Part shown: positions 36,696-45,618 of the stretch, in pieces
Position numbering within the stretch: position 1 is the stretch's first letter
Layout: each line of letters begins with the position of its first letter
Assembly (NCBI RefSeq): GCF_011617465.1
Contig: NZ_CP050153.1
Span: 1,426,001-1,490,000 of the forward strand
From: Brevibacterium pigmentatum
GTDB taxonomy: Bacteria > Actinomycetota > Actinomycetes > Actinomycetales > Brevibacteriaceae
Direction: 5' to 3'
DNA: 64,000 nucleotides
The notes under the pieces: generated by a model
What the model saw: only the letters and a program-made list of their open reading frames with translations
Told to the model about the DNA's origin: nothing
Databases searched by the model: none
Made by a program: the position numbers and the translations under genes

Positions 36696-38507
36696 TCAGG
36701 CGGCGAAGCGGATGATCGCCTCACCGGACTTCACAGAGGCGCCTGCGTCGACGAGCACCTCGGAGACGGTGCCGGAGTGGCCGGCCTTGAGCGGCTGCTC
36801 CATCTTCATCGCTTCGATGACGGCAAGCGTATCGCCGGCTTCGACGGTGTCACCGGGATTGACGGAGACGGAGACGATGGTGCCCTGCATGGGAGCGTTG
36901 AGCGCATTCGAATCGTCAGCGACCTTCGCACCCTTGCGGCTGCTCAGCCCGCGCTTGCGCCGCGGCACTCTGGGACTGGGAACATGACCGAGGTCCGAGA
37001 TGACGTCCTTGGGGACCGAAACGGTCATCCGGCGGCCATCGACCTCGACCACAACACTGAAGCTGTCGGTTGCAGTACTCATCTGTTCTCCTAGTTGTGG
37101 ATCGACAAGTGGATTGACGAAAGCGGTTTCGAGCCAGTTGGTCCAGACCTTGAAATCGGCGGCGAACGCCTGTTCGTCGACGAGCACCCGGTGCAGCGGC
37201 AGCAGCGTGGAGACTCCTTCGATGCGGTACTCCGACAGTGCGCGGCGGGCTCGGGCCAGAGCCTCATCACGAGTGGCACCGGTGACGACGAGCTTGGCCA
37301 GCATCGGGTCGAAGTCCGTGCCGACGACGCTGCCCTCGCCGATTCCCGAGTCCAGACGCACTCCGGGGCCCGAAGGCGCACGGTAGTTCTTCACCGCGCC
37401 GGTTGCGGGGAAGAACGTCGTGGGATCCTCGGCGTTGATGCGGAACTGGAAGGAGTGTCCGCGCACGGCGGGGAACTCATCGGGCAGGGTCTCACCCGAA
37501 GCGATGCGCACCTGCCAGCCGACGAGATCGACTCCGGTGACCTCCTCGGTGACGGTGTGCTCGACCTGGATGCGCGCATTGGCCTCCATGAAGATGATCG
37601 TGCCGTCTTCGCCGAGGAGGAACTCACAGGTCGCGGCGCCGACGTAGCCGACGTGGGCGAGGAGGCGAGCCGAGGCTTCGGAGACGATGAGCTCCTGTTC
37701 GGCAGTGAGGAACGGAGCCGGCGCCTCTTCGATGATCTTCTGGTTGCGACGCTGCAGAGTGCAGTCGCGGGTGGACACGATCCGCACGTTTCCGTGCGCA
37801 TCGGCCAGGCACTGCGTCTCGAGGTGACGGGGGCGCACGATCTGCTTCTCGATGAGGCACTCACCGCGACCGAAGGCGCTCTGCGCCTCACGGGTCGCCG
37901 CAGTGTAGGCGGCTTCCAGGTCCTCGGCCGCGGCACAGGCGCGGAAGCCACGTCCGCCTCCGCCGTGGACGGCCTTGACGACGATGGGGAACCCGATCCT
38001 CTCGGCCACCTCTGCGGCTTCGGCCAGATCGGTCACTGCGCCGTCGGAGCCGGGGGCGACCGGAGCGTCGACGGCTTCGGCGACGGCACGAGCTCCGGAC
38101 TTGTCGCCGAGGAGCTCGATCGCTGCCGGGGGAGGACCGACCCAGATCAGTCCGGCGTCGATGACGGCCTGCGCGAACTGTGCGTTTTCGGCCATATAGC
38201 CGTAGCCGGGGTGGATGGCATCGGCGCCGGAGCGCTTGGCCAAGGCGAGGATCTTGTCGATGTCGAGGTAGGTCTCCCCGGCTCCGGAGCCGTCCAGCAG
38301 CCACGCATCGTCGGCGAGTTCGACGAAATCGGCGTCGGAATCGGCGCGCGTGTACACGGCGACGGCCTTGATGCCGAGGTCGTGGGCGGCCCGGATGATG
38401 CGCAGAGCGATCTCACCGCGATTGGCGATGAGGACTCGGCGGACGGCCCCGGTCGGAACGGTGGTGCTCAGAACCGAGGTCGTGGAGTCGGAGAGGACTG
38501 TGGTCAT
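36696..38507 (-). CDS. accA3: acyl-CoA carboxylase biotin carboxylase/BCCP subunit AccA3
   Basis: A 603-residue alpha subunit. Biotin carboxylase domain (residues ~12-455) with ANRGEIALRIIRAAHD, HPGYGYMAENAQF, HGGGGRGFRA and FMEANARIQVEHTVTE. The C-terminal biotinyl domain has the EAMKMEQ site (Lys568 biotinylated). It makes carboxybiotin for acetyl- and propionyl-CoA carboxylases in fatty-acid synthesis. ATG 38507 is chosen (AAGGAGC upstream); an in-frame ATG 21 bp earlier lies before the ribosome-binding site. The carboxyltransferase subunits are not in this window. Confidence 0.96.
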   Translation of the reverse strand: MTTVLSDSTTSVLSTTVPTGAVRRVLIANRGEIALRIIRAAHDLGIKAVAVYTRADSDADFVELADDAWLLDGSGAGETYLDIDKILALAKRSGADAIHPGYGYMAENAQFAQAVIDAGLIWVGPPPAAIELLGDKSGARAVAEAVDAPVAPGSDGAVTDLAEAAEVAERIGFPIVVKAVHGGGGRGFRACAAAEDLEAAYTAATREAQSAFGRGECLIEKQIVRPRHLETQCLADAHGNVRIVSTRDCTLQRRNQKIIEEAPAPFLTAEQELIVSEASARLLAHVGYVGAATCEFLLGEDGTIIFMEANARIQVEHTVTEEVTGVDLVGWQVRIASGETLPDEFPAVRGHSFQFRINAEDPTTFFPATGAVKNYRAPSGPGVRLDSGIGEGSVVGTDFDPMLAKLVVTGATRDEALARARRALSEYRIEGVSTLLPLHRVLVDEQAFAADFKVWTNWLETAFVNPLVDPQLGEQMSTATDSFSVVVEVDGRRMTVSVPKDVISDLGHVPSPRVPRRKRGLSSRKGAKVADDSNALNAPMQGTIVSVSVNPGDTVEAGDTLAVIEAMKMEQPLKAGHSGTVSEVLVDAGASVKSGEAIIRFAA

Positions 38508-38630
38508 GGTGCTCCTTTGTATGATCACAGAACAATTTAGAGAACAGCACCAAGGGTTTGTAGGACAGCGATAAAAAATTGCGACGAGAACTTCAATGTC
38601 CTCGGGCGTGTCACCGGAACAGGGTCGAGT

Positions 38631-39356
38631 CTACCGCTGGAGAGTCCACAGATCGGGCCACAACAGGCCCATATCGGTGACCAATTCGCGCACGACGGGC
38701 AGGCTGAGTCCGAGCACGGTGAGATGGTCGCCGTCGAGTCGGTCGACGAAGGCCCCTCCGTATCCGTCGATCGTCAGCGCTCCGGCCACGTGGAAGGGCT
38801 CTTCGGTGGCGATGTACGCGTCGAGCTCGGCTGCGGTGGGTGAGCCGATGAGCACCGAGGTGGCCGACCGCTTCGAGCGCAGATCGCTGAGTTCGAAGGT
38901 CGCCGAGTCGGTGGGATCGACACGATCGTGGCCCTCGGCTTCCGGCCGGTCGGCTGAGACGTTCGACTGCGGTGTCCGAGAGAGCACGGCGACAGTATGG
39001 CCCGAATGCAGCTGTGTCCATTGACCGGCGATCGCCGACCACACTTCGCGAGTGCGTTCGGCCGTTTCCGGTTTGCCGATGGCCTGCCCGTCGAATTCGA
39101 GCAGCGAGTCCCCGGCGATGACGACGACGGTGTCAGCATCGTGAAGCGTCGGGGGAGTGGATGCGAGGATCCGGTCGATGACCGCACGGGCCTTGGCCTC
39201 CGACAGTGCGGTGGTGAGATCGCCGACGGAGCCGATGAAACCATCCTCGATGGCCCGTTCGTCGACCTCGGAGACGATGATGACCGGGTCGATCCCACCG
39301 TCGCGGAGGATCGTGCGACGCGACGGTGACTGGGAAGCGAGGACCACGCGGATCAC
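38631..39356 (-). CDS. maf: Maf-like nucleotide pyrophosphatase
   Basis: A 241-residue Maf/HAM1-superfamily pyrophosphatase that hydrolyses dTTP/UTP or modified nucleotides. VVLASQSPSRRTIL at the N-terminus, VDERAIEDGF, and VVIAGDSLLEFDGQAIGKP (the catalytic Asp normally in D-T/S) are visible. An insertion of ~35 residues (about 145-180) makes it longer than the ~200-residue norm. GTG 39356 overlaps the stop of the SGNH gene (GTGA); the longer frame is a shadow. Confidence 0.9.
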   Translation of the reverse strand: MIRVVLASQSPSRRTILRDGGIDPVIIVSEVDERAIEDGFIGSVGDLTTALSEAKARAVIDRILASTPPTLHDADTVVVIAGDSLLEFDGQAIGKPETAERTREVWSAIAGQWTQLHSGHTVAVLSRTPQSNVSADRPEAEGHDRVDPTDSATFELSDLRSKRSATSVLIGSPTAAELDAYIATEEPFHVAGALTIDGYGGAFVDRLDGDHLTVLGLSLPVVRELVTDMGLLWPDLWTLQR

Positions 39357-40342
39357 GAGGCGGCCCCCGAACGATTCGGAACGGGTTCGACAGCACTGTT
39401 CTGCGGCTCCGGTGTTTCTGCCTCTTCTGCGATTTCGGCAGATTCGGCATCGCCGCCGGGGACGAGGTCGAGACGGCGGGCGCCTTCGCCCTTCTCCGGG
39501 ATGTCGAGGCTGCGGTCGACGATGACCGGTGCTTCGATGCGTTCGGCGATCGCCGACAGCAGAGTCGAGGACAGCTGTGCATAGCCGAGTTCGCTGGGGA
39601 ACCGGCCGGAGTCGTTGAGAAGAGACCGGCGTGTCGTTCCGCTCAGCGATCCCGTTGCCCGCAGCGGCACCGCGCGGGCGGCAAGGGCGGCGAGCCATTG
39701 AGAGCCGGCGAGCACCCGGGAGGTCCGGCGCAGGGACGTCTTGAGCGGATCGCGCAGCCCCGGCAGGCCGCCGAGATTGGGGCAGACGAGGACGAACACG
39801 GTATAGCGGCCCTCGCGCTGGAGTCGATTGATGGCCTGATTGAGCACCGGAACGCCGATGGTCGCCTGGATCGGGTGGATGATGTCGCCGGTGCCGATCG
39901 AGATGATCGCAAACCGGCGGTCCGCGCTCCAACGATCCGAGAGCTGACGGAAGAGCCACGGAGAGCGCAGGACCTCGTCGACCTGCCGATGCAGATCATC
40001 CGACAGCGCCGAAGGGCGGGCGGCGGTCTGGACACGAACGGAGGTGCCGAGCAGCCGAGCCAGCCCGCGGCCGATGAGAGTCGGAGGTGCCTGTTCCGGG
40101 TCGACATCGACCCCGCACAGCCAGGAGTCGCCGATGATGGCCAGGGCGGCGGAGTCGTCATCGTCGTTGTCACGCGGGGCGGCGATCGCCTCGGTGAAGG
40201 TGGAATAGCGACGGTTCTTGTCGTCGTCGAAGGAACGGCGCAGCGATCCGGCCTGGTGGCGGAGCAGTCCAGCCGCCGAGGCACTGGCACCGACGACCGT
40301 CGCTCCCATCGTCGCCAGCGTATAGATCAAGCGTCTTCCCAC
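39353..40342 (-). CDS. SGNH/GDSL hydrolase-like protein
   Basis: A 329-residue protein with an N-terminal hydrophobic segment (residues 5-27) and an SGNH fold. Block I is ALAIIGDSWLCG with the nucleophile Ser near residue 73. Block III is IISIGTGDII, with GTGD replacing the usual GxND. The block V His/Asp pair is not clear near RFPSELGYAQL. Substrate unknown; lipid or acyl-sugar esters are typical. The acidic C-terminal tail has EA-rich low complexity. It overlaps maf by 4 bp, so they are co-transcribed. Confidence 0.8.
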   Translation of the reverse strand: MGRRLIYTLATMGATVVGASASAAGLLRHQAGSLRRSFDDDKNRRYSTFTEAIAAPRDNDDDDSAALAIIGDSWLCGVDVDPEQAPPTLIGRGLARLLGTSVRVQTAARPSALSDDLHRQVDEVLRSPWLFRQLSDRWSADRRFAIISIGTGDIIHPIQATIGVPVLNQAINRLQREGRYTVFVLVCPNLGGLPGLRDPLKTSLRRTSRVLAGSQWLAALAARAVPLRATGSLSGTTRRSLLNDSGRFPSELGYAQLSSTLLSAIAERIEAPVIVDRSLDIPEKGEGARRLDLVPGGDAESAEIAEEAETPEPQNSAVEPVPNRSGAAS

Positions 40343-40406
40343 TGATTTCCCTCCTCCGGCGTCATCATTGCACCTTTGTCAGCGCATCAACAACTATTGT
40401 TGGGTC

Positions 40407-41813
40407 ATGAGCGAAAACGATCAGCAGCAGCCTCCGAACCGATTCCGAGGGGCTTGGGAGGCGTTCCGGCGCGGACGCGGATCCTCTCACTCGGAGTCCG
40501 AGCCCGAAGTGACCCCGTCGCAGGCGGTCAGCCCCGAGGAGATCGCACTCAGTCGAATCGAAGCCGAAGCCAAACCCTATGTGGCTCCCGGTCTCAAGCT
40601 CGCTGCCGCATGGTCGTGGCGGTCGATCGTCGTTCTCGTGGCGATCGGTGTGGCGCTGTGGCTCCTGTCGAAGATCTCCAGCGTCGTGCTGCCCGTGCTC
40701 ATCGCTCTGCTGCTGGCCGCGCTGCTCGCGCCGCTGACCGGGTGGCTGAATAAGAAGGGCATTCCTCGAGGCGGTGCCGCCGCGATCTCGTTCATCGGGT
40801 TCATCGTCGTCGTCCTCGGACTCTTCGGCCTCGTCGGTCAGCAGATCTATTCCGGAATGCCCGACCTCGTCAAACAGGTCATCGCCGGTGTCTCCGGGAT
40901 CAGCGGATGGCTGGCCTCGAGTCCCTTCGGCATCGATGCCTCGACGATCTCGAGCTATATGAACGAAGCCATCGACACCGCGACGAACTTCTTCCAGAAC
41001 AACAGCAGCCAGCTCCTCGGCGGCGCACTGCAGGCCACCTCCTCGGTGGGCACTTTCCTCACCGGCATGGCCGTCTGCCTGTTCGCGACGTTCTTCTTCC
41101 TCTATGACGGACAGAACATCTTCAGGTGGGTGATGAACCTGCTGCCGGTCCCGGCCCGCCCCGTCGCCACGGGTGCCGCTTTGAAAGGGTGGACGACACT
41201 CGTGCAGTACGTGCGGGTCCAGATCCTCGTCGCCGCCGTCGATGCGATCGGCATCGGCATCGGTGCCGCGTTCCTCGGGATCCCCCTGGTCATCCCCATG
41301 ACAGTGCTCGTCTTCCTCACCTCGTTCGTCCCTGTCGTCGGGGCGATCGCCTCCGGCGCGGTCGCCGTGCTCGTGGCATTGGTCTCCAACGGCCTGGTCA
41401 GCGCGGTCATCATGTTGGCCGTGGTCATTGCGGTCCAGCAGATCGAAAGTCAGATCCTGCAGCCGTTCCTCATGGGCAAGGCCGTGTCCGTCCATCCGCT
41501 GGCTGTGATCCTCGCGGTCACCGGAGGCGGCTTCCTCTTCGGCATCGTCGGCGCCCTCTTCGCCGTTCCCCTGGTGGCAGTGCTCAACAGCGTCGTCAGC
41601 TTCATCGTGCGCACGAACGCCGGTGACGCCGAGGACGCGGAGGAGGACCCAACACGTGATCCGGACGAACGGGAAGCCACCGCCGTCCTGGAATCAGCGA
41701 AGGAACGGCTCACCGATGCCGTCCACGAGTCCGCAGAAGACGAACGCGAAACAGACCCCGATCAGACTGATTCGACAGATTCGGGAACGAGAGATTCGCC
41801 CGAGAAGGAGTGA
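40407..41813 (+). CDS. AI-2E family transporter (PerM/TqsA-like)
   Basis: A 468-residue polytopic membrane protein. The acidic cytoplasmic N-terminus (~70 residues) is followed by about eight hydrophobic segments. The family hallmark PLVIPMTVLVFLTSFVPVVG near residue 300 and QQIESQILQPFLMGK near 350 are present. Family members export AI-2 or act as Na/H antiporters; the substrate here is unknown. The C-terminal ~60 residues are strongly acidic. ATG 40407 is chosen (MSENDQQQ) over the upstream in-frame ATG. Confidence 0.9.
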   Translation: MSENDQQQPPNRFRGAWEAFRRGRGSSHSESEPEVTPSQAVSPEEIALSRIEAEAKPYVAPGLKLAAAWSWRSIVVLVAIGVALWLLSKISSVVLPVLIALLLAALLAPLTGWLNKKGIPRGGAAAISFIGFIVVVLGLFGLVGQQIYSGMPDLVKQVIAGVSGISGWLASSPFGIDASTISSYMNEAIDTATNFFQNNSSQLLGGALQATSSVGTFLTGMAVCLFATFFFLYDGQNIFRWVMNLLPVPARPVATGAALKGWTTLVQYVRVQILVAAVDAIGIGIGAAFLGIPLVIPMTVLVFLTSFVPVVGAIASGAVAVLVALVSNGLVSAVIMLAVVIAVQQIESQILQPFLMGKAVSVHPLAVILAVTGGGFLFGIVGALFAVPLVAVLNSVVSFIVRTNAGDAEDAEEDPTRDPDEREATAVLESAKERLTDAVHESAEDERETDPDQTDSTDSGTRDSPEKE

Positions 41814-41820
41814 ATAGACA

Positions 41821-41852
41821 AGTGGGCGGGTGCGAAATCGCACCCGCCCACT
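41821..41852. terminator. bidirectional terminator between the AI-2E gene and greA
   Basis: 15-bp perfect arms (41821-41835, 41838-41852) with a 2-nt centre, 7 bp after one stop and 15 bp from the other. Confidence 0.8.
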
Positions 41853-41867
41853 TCGGTCTGGTCTCGG

Positions 41868-42362
41868 TCAGCCGGTGAAGGCCTCGACGGAGTCGACCTT
41901 GACCTCGATGGTCTTGCCGTTCGGAGCCTCGTATGAGGTCTTGTCTCCGGCCTTGACGCCGAGGACAGCCGCTCCGAGCGGGGACTTCTCCGAGAACACG
42001 TCGATATCGGAATCTCCGGCGATCTCGCGGTTGCCCAGCAGGAACCGCATGCTGTTGCCGGCGACGGTCGCTGCGACGACGGTGCCCGGGGTGACGGTCT
42101 TGCCGTCGCTGTCGTTGGAGCCGACCTTGGCGTTGCGCAGCAGCACCTCGAGCTGGCGGATACGTGCTTCCTGTTTGCCCTGCTCGTCACGCGCTGCGTG
42201 GTAGCCGCTGTTCTCCTTCAAGTCACCCTCGTCGCGGGCGGCTTCGATCTTCTCAGCAATCTCTGCACGACCCGGTCCGGAGAGATGCTCGAGTTCCTTC
42301 GACAGGCGGTCAAAGGCTTCCTGGGTCAACCACGTTTCTTCCTGGGTGACTTCCTCGGTCAT
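41868..42362 (-). CDS. greA: transcription elongation factor GreA
   Basis: A 164-residue GreA that stimulates RNA cleavage by backtracked RNA polymerase. N-terminal coiled coil (residues ~12-85; WLTQEAFDRLSKELEHL, then AARDEGDLKENSGYHAARDEQ with the acidic tip residues Asp and Glu). The C-terminal FKBP-like domain follows (SPLGAAVLGVKAGDKTSYEAP). ATG 42362 (MTEEVTQEETW) has AAAGGAGA upstream. The leader contains a terminator-like hairpin. Confidence 0.96.
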   Translation of the reverse strand: MTEEVTQEETWLTQEAFDRLSKELEHLSGPGRAEIAEKIEAARDEGDLKENSGYHAARDEQGKQEARIRQLEVLLRNAKVGSNDSDGKTVTPGTVVAATVAGNSMRFLLGNREIAGDSDIDVFSEKSPLGAAVLGVKAGDKTSYEAPNGKTIEVKVDSVEAFTG

Positions 42363-42409
42363 GACTTCTCCTTTTTCGGTCGGTGCACTGACGGGCGTGT
42401 CAGGCAACG

Positions 42410-42437
42410 AAAAAACCGGGCGTATGGGCACGCCCGG
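42410..42437 (-). terminator. intrinsic terminator in front of greA (possible attenuator)
   Basis: On the minus strand a 22-nt hairpin (42437 down to 42416, stem CCGGGCGT/ACGCCCGG) is followed directly by six U (42415-42410), the clearest intrinsic terminator in the window. It lies 48 bp upstream of greA and ~185 bp after the DUF4307 stop. It may end DUF4307 transcripts or attenuate greA. Confidence 0.8.
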
Positions 42438-42454
42438 AAGTTGAATGAAACTAC

Positions 42455-42460
42455 AGTATA
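42455..42460 (-). promoter_or_regulatory. candidate -10 (TATACT) for greA
   Basis: TATACT on the minus strand ends 18 bases before the hairpin. The -35 region is weak. If used, transcription would start about 10 bases ahead of the terminator-like hairpin. Confidence 0.4.
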
Positions 42461-42621
42461 ACGCATCAGAGCAGAAAAACGATGAGGTCCATCACGTTCT
42501 CAGCCGTGAGCCGGCGTTTCGTGGTCGCAACGCGCGCCCTCGTGCGAGAACTACTCGAAGAGACTCGAGCGGACCGGCTCCTGCATTCTCTCCAGGTGGC
42601 CGGAGCGTTTCGGCGGTGGGA

Positions 42622-43047
42622 CTATTCGAACCAGCAGGATGCCACGTGACCGGAGGCGGCCAGCTGTGTCGTGGCCAGGTCGACGTCGATGCGCTTCGGA
42701 GAATTCGGATCGGCGTTCGGATCGGCGGGAACGGACACCTCGGTGAAACCGACGACCGCTTCGTCCTCATTCGTGGCCTGGACGATGCAGTGCACGTCGC
42801 GTTCCTGATCAGGAAATATTCCGACACTGACGTGCGTTGAAGAGTCGTCGACAACCGAATAGTCAAGAGTGCGCGGCGTTGTGGGATTCGTCTGCGGGCG
42901 GAAGGCCCAGACAGCGATCACAGCGACCACCACGGCGAGGACGATGACGGCGATGATCTTCGCTCGACGGCTCAGCTCTCGCTTGGGCTTGCGAGTCCGG
43001 CCGTAACGATCATCATGCAGTGGTGGTGCCACTGTTACCTCAGTCAT
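42622..43047 (-). CDS. DUF4307 membrane-anchored protein
   Basis: A 141-residue protein with one transmembrane segment (about residues 30-50, KIIAVIVLAVVVAVIAVWAF) and an extracytoplasmic C-terminal beta domain with two Cys (HCIVQATNED, ASCWFE) that could pair. It corresponds to M. tuberculosis Rv1081c by position between greA and mca, from which it is divergently transcribed. The function is unknown. AGAGGA precedes ATG 43047. The sequence 42440-42621 downstream holds no gene. Confidence 0.85.
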   Translation of the reverse strand: MTEVTVAPPLHDDRYGRTRKPKRELSRRAKIIAVIVLAVVVAVIAVWAFRPQTNPTTPRTLDYSVVDDSSTHVSVGIFPDQERDVHCIVQATNEDEAVVGFTEVSVPADPNADPNSPKRIDVDLATTQLAASGHVASCWFE

Positions 43048-43170
43048 TGAATTCCTCTTTAAGTACTTCGCGCACTAATCTAGAGTAGTCGATCCTCTGC
43101 CGGCGAGCATGTCAGCCGCAGCGCCGGCAGCAGGTGGCCACCAGGCTGAATCGAAAGGGACATTTAGGAT

Positions 43171-44181
43171 ATGACTTCGCTTCCGTACCATGGGCTGCGC
43201 CTGTTGGCCGTCCATGCCCACCCCGACGACGAATCTTCGAAGGGTGCGGCAACGAGCGCGAAGTACGCTTCTCTGGGTGCCCGGGTGCTCATCGCCACGA
43301 TGACGGGCGGTGAGGCCGGCGACATCCTCAACCCTGGCCTGCTGCAGAGTCCCAAGGCCAGCCGAGACATCGCCGGCCTCCGTCGTGAGGAGATGGCCAC
43401 TGCTGCCGCGGCTCTCGGCGCCGAACACGTCTGGGTCGGCCACGTCGATTCGGGACTGCCTGACGGAGATTTCGACAACCAGACTCCTCCCGGATGCTTC
43501 TATCGGGTCCCCGACGAGGTGGCGATGCTTCCCCTCGTGCACATCATCCGCACTTTCCGCCCGCAGGTGGTGACCACCTATGACGAGCTCGGCGGATATC
43601 CTCACCCCGATCACATCAAGAACCACGCCGTGACCATGGCCGCAGTCGAAGCCGCCGCTGATGCGACCTCCCACCCCGAGCTCGGGGAACCGTGGCAGGT
43701 GCAGAAGATCTACTTCAACCAGGACCTGTCGGCGAAGAAGTGGATCACCATCCACGAGAAGATGCTCGAGGCGGGACTCGAGTCCCCGTTCGCCGACCAT
43801 CTCGAGGACTTCAAGAAGCGAGACAACCAGCGCCACAACTGGCTGAGCACCCGGATCGCCTGCAGCGAGTTTTTCCCCGCCCGCGATCGTGCGCTGCTCT
43901 CCCACGCCACGCAGATCGACCCGGAAGGCGGGTTCTTCTCCGCGTCTCGCAAGGCAGCTCGCACATACTGGCCGACCGAGGAGTTCGAACTGGCACTCGA
44001 CCTCACCGGCCGTGAGCCGCTGAACCGGGAACTCGACTTCCAGGAGACCGACCTGTTCGCTGCCGTGACCTTCGATGACGGTCGTCGTGTTCCCGATGAG
44101 GGGATGCTTCCGGACTCACCCCCAGCAGACGACCTCGATATTGATTCCGCCGTCCCGACCGAAAGCGACACCCGCGCATGA
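43171..44181 (+). CDS. mca: mycothiol S-conjugate amidase
   Basis: A 336-residue LmbE-family zinc amidase. It cleaves mycothiol S-conjugates to mercapturic acids for export, detoxifying electrophiles and antibiotics. The zinc site is HAHPDDES near residue 15, with the third ligand in GGYPHPDHIKNH near 138. Length and neighbourhood (greA, DUF4307, Rv1083-like protein) separate Mca from MshB. Its presence implies mycothiol biosynthesis, an actinobacterial trait. It overlaps the next gene by 4 bp (ATGA). Confidence 0.95.
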   Translation: MTSLPYHGLRLLAVHAHPDDESSKGAATSAKYASLGARVLIATMTGGEAGDILNPGLLQSPKASRDIAGLRREEMATAAAALGAEHVWVGHVDSGLPDGDFDNQTPPGCFYRVPDEVAMLPLVHIIRTFRPQVVTTYDELGGYPHPDHIKNHAVTMAAVEAAADATSHPELGEPWQVQKIYFNQDLSAKKWITIHEKMLEAGLESPFADHLEDFKKRDNQRHNWLSTRIACSEFFPARDRALLSHATQIDPEGGFFSASRKAARTYWPTEEFELALDLTGREPLNRELDFQETDLFAAVTFDDGRRVPDEGMLPDSPPADDLDIDSAVPTESDTRA

Positions 44182-44573
44182 TCTTCGCGTCCTCCCCAGC
44201 CCCGACTCCGGACGGAGGCACACCGGACCCGGATCTGGTGACACCCGGGACCATCGGCTTCCTGGCGACCCTCGCCGTCGTCGTCCTGACGATCTTCCTC
44301 CTCCGGGACGCCCTGCGCCGTGTCCGTCGGGTGCGGGCTCACTCGGGCGCCAGCGACGCCTATCCGATCCCGCTGCGCAAGCACGTCGTGCCCAACCAGT
44401 CGAAGCTCTCAGGTCCGGAAGCACCCGAAGCGGAAACTGCTGACAACGGGACCAATGAGGCCGACAGCGGAACCGATGACGCGGGCAGCGGGACCGGGGC
44501 AGACGATGCAGATCGCCGAGGCGGCTCGACGGAGGAGCCGACCGATTCCTCCGAACCGTCCGACGAACGGTGA
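44178..44573 (+). CDS. small membrane protein, Rv1083-like
   Basis: A 131-residue protein with one transmembrane helix (about residues 25-43), a short basic stretch (RRVRRVRAHSG), and an acidic low-complexity C-terminus rich in D/G/S/T/E. It is translationally coupled to mca, as is the positional homologue in mycobacteria. Function unknown. The transcript probably ends at a hairpin at 44621-44648. Confidence 0.75.
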   Translation: MIFASSPAPTPDGGTPDPDLVTPGTIGFLATLAVVVLTIFLLRDALRRVRRVRAHSGASDAYPIPLRKHVVPNQSKLSGPEAPEAETADNGTNEADSGTDDAGSGTGADDADRRGGSTEEPTDSSEPSDER

Positions 44574-44620
44574 TGAGTCTCTGCGCCTGAAGATGCTGAT
44601 TCTCTGAGCTCGACGACAAT

Positions 44621-44648
44621 GGCGCGATCACCGATGGGTGATCGCGCC
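44621..44648 (+). terminator. terminator after the mca operon
   Basis: 12-bp perfect arms, GGCGCGATCACC and its complement, with a GATG loop, followed by GTTT. Confidence 0.7.
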
Positions 44649-44729
44649 GTTTCAGTATTCGCAGATTCCGCGCTCGGACGGACGCCTCGGGCCGAACTGG
44701 ACAGATGTCCCGGGCGGAGCCCGACGGAG

Positions 44730-45515
44730 TCAGTAGGCCTCGACTGCGGCGACGATGAGCGCGGCGAGGTGGCAGCCGTAGCCGAGGATCGTGAGGATAT
44801 GGAAGATCTCATGGAAGCCGAGCCACTTCGGCGACGGGTTCGGTCGTTTGATCCCGTAGATCACGGCGCCGGCGATATAGCACACACCGCCGAGGACGAC
44901 GAGGAGACCGACGGCGAAGTCCGTCGCCCAGATCTGGGGGATGTATCCGACTCCGGCGACCCCGAACCCGACGTAGATGGGGACGAAGAGCCACCTCGGC
45001 GCGGTGGTGAAGATCGTGCGGAAGGCGACGCCGAGTGCGGCTGCGCCCCACAGCACGGACAGCAGGAGGATCGCCTGATCGGTGCGGAGCATCAGGACGG
45101 CCAGCGGTGTGTACGTGCCGGCGGTGATGAGGAAGATGTTCGCATGGTCGAGCCGCCGCAGGATCAAACGGACGCGGGTGCGCCAGCGACCCCGGTGATA
45201 GACGGCGGAGGTGCCGAAGAGCAGCATGCCGGTGACGGCGAAGATCGCGGCGGCGATGCGCGATTCGATCGTCGGGGAGATGATCACCAGCGCCAGGCCG
45301 CCGATCATCGCCACGGGAAATGCCCCGGCGTGGAACCAGCCACGCAGCTTCGGCTTGACCTGACCGGCCAGTTTCGTCAACTCGGCCCGCAGGGCCGAGC
45401 GGCGACGGGCGACGCGGTGGTCATCGGCGGCCGGAGCATCGTCCGCACCTGCGGAACCGACCGGCCCGGAGCCGTCGGGAACGACTGGAGAGGAATCGGT
45501 GAGCGAAGCATTCAT
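44730..45515 (-). CDS. trhA: hemolysin III/TrhA (PAQR-family) membrane protein
   Basis: A 261-residue seven-helix membrane protein. After a low-complexity N-terminus the PAQR/HlyIII signatures appear: HAGAFPVAMIGG, LFGTSAVYHRGRW with the conserved Ser and His, LRRLDHANIFLITAGTYTP, and C-terminal KWLGFHEIFHILTILGYGCH with the metal-binding His residues. It corresponds to Rv1085c. Bacterial TrhA proteins adjust membrane lipid homeostasis. It is divergent from uppS. Confidence 0.93.
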   Translation of the reverse strand: MNASLTDSSPVVPDGSGPVGSAGADDAPAADDHRVARRRSALRAELTKLAGQVKPKLRGWFHAGAFPVAMIGGLALVIISPTIESRIAAAIFAVTGMLLFGTSAVYHRGRWRTRVRLILRRLDHANIFLITAGTYTPLAVLMLRTDQAILLLSVLWGAAALGVAFRTIFTTAPRWLFVPIYVGFGVAGVGYIPQIWATDFAVGLLVVLGGVCYIAGAVIYGIKRPNPSPKWLGFHEIFHILTILGYGCHLAALIVAAVEAY

Positions 45516-45618
45516 GACTCCATAGTAGCGAGCGGGCCTGAGGCCTCACCAAGCATCGTCGCCTAGTAGTCTGTACAGTGTTCGAACCGACCGATGATCC
45601 ATATGGAAGAGGACAGCT

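Noticed and set aside
44619..45566. 315-residue plus-strand frame across trhA
   Set aside because: It overlaps the clear PAQR membrane protein on the other strand; composition is D/G/R-rich shadow.
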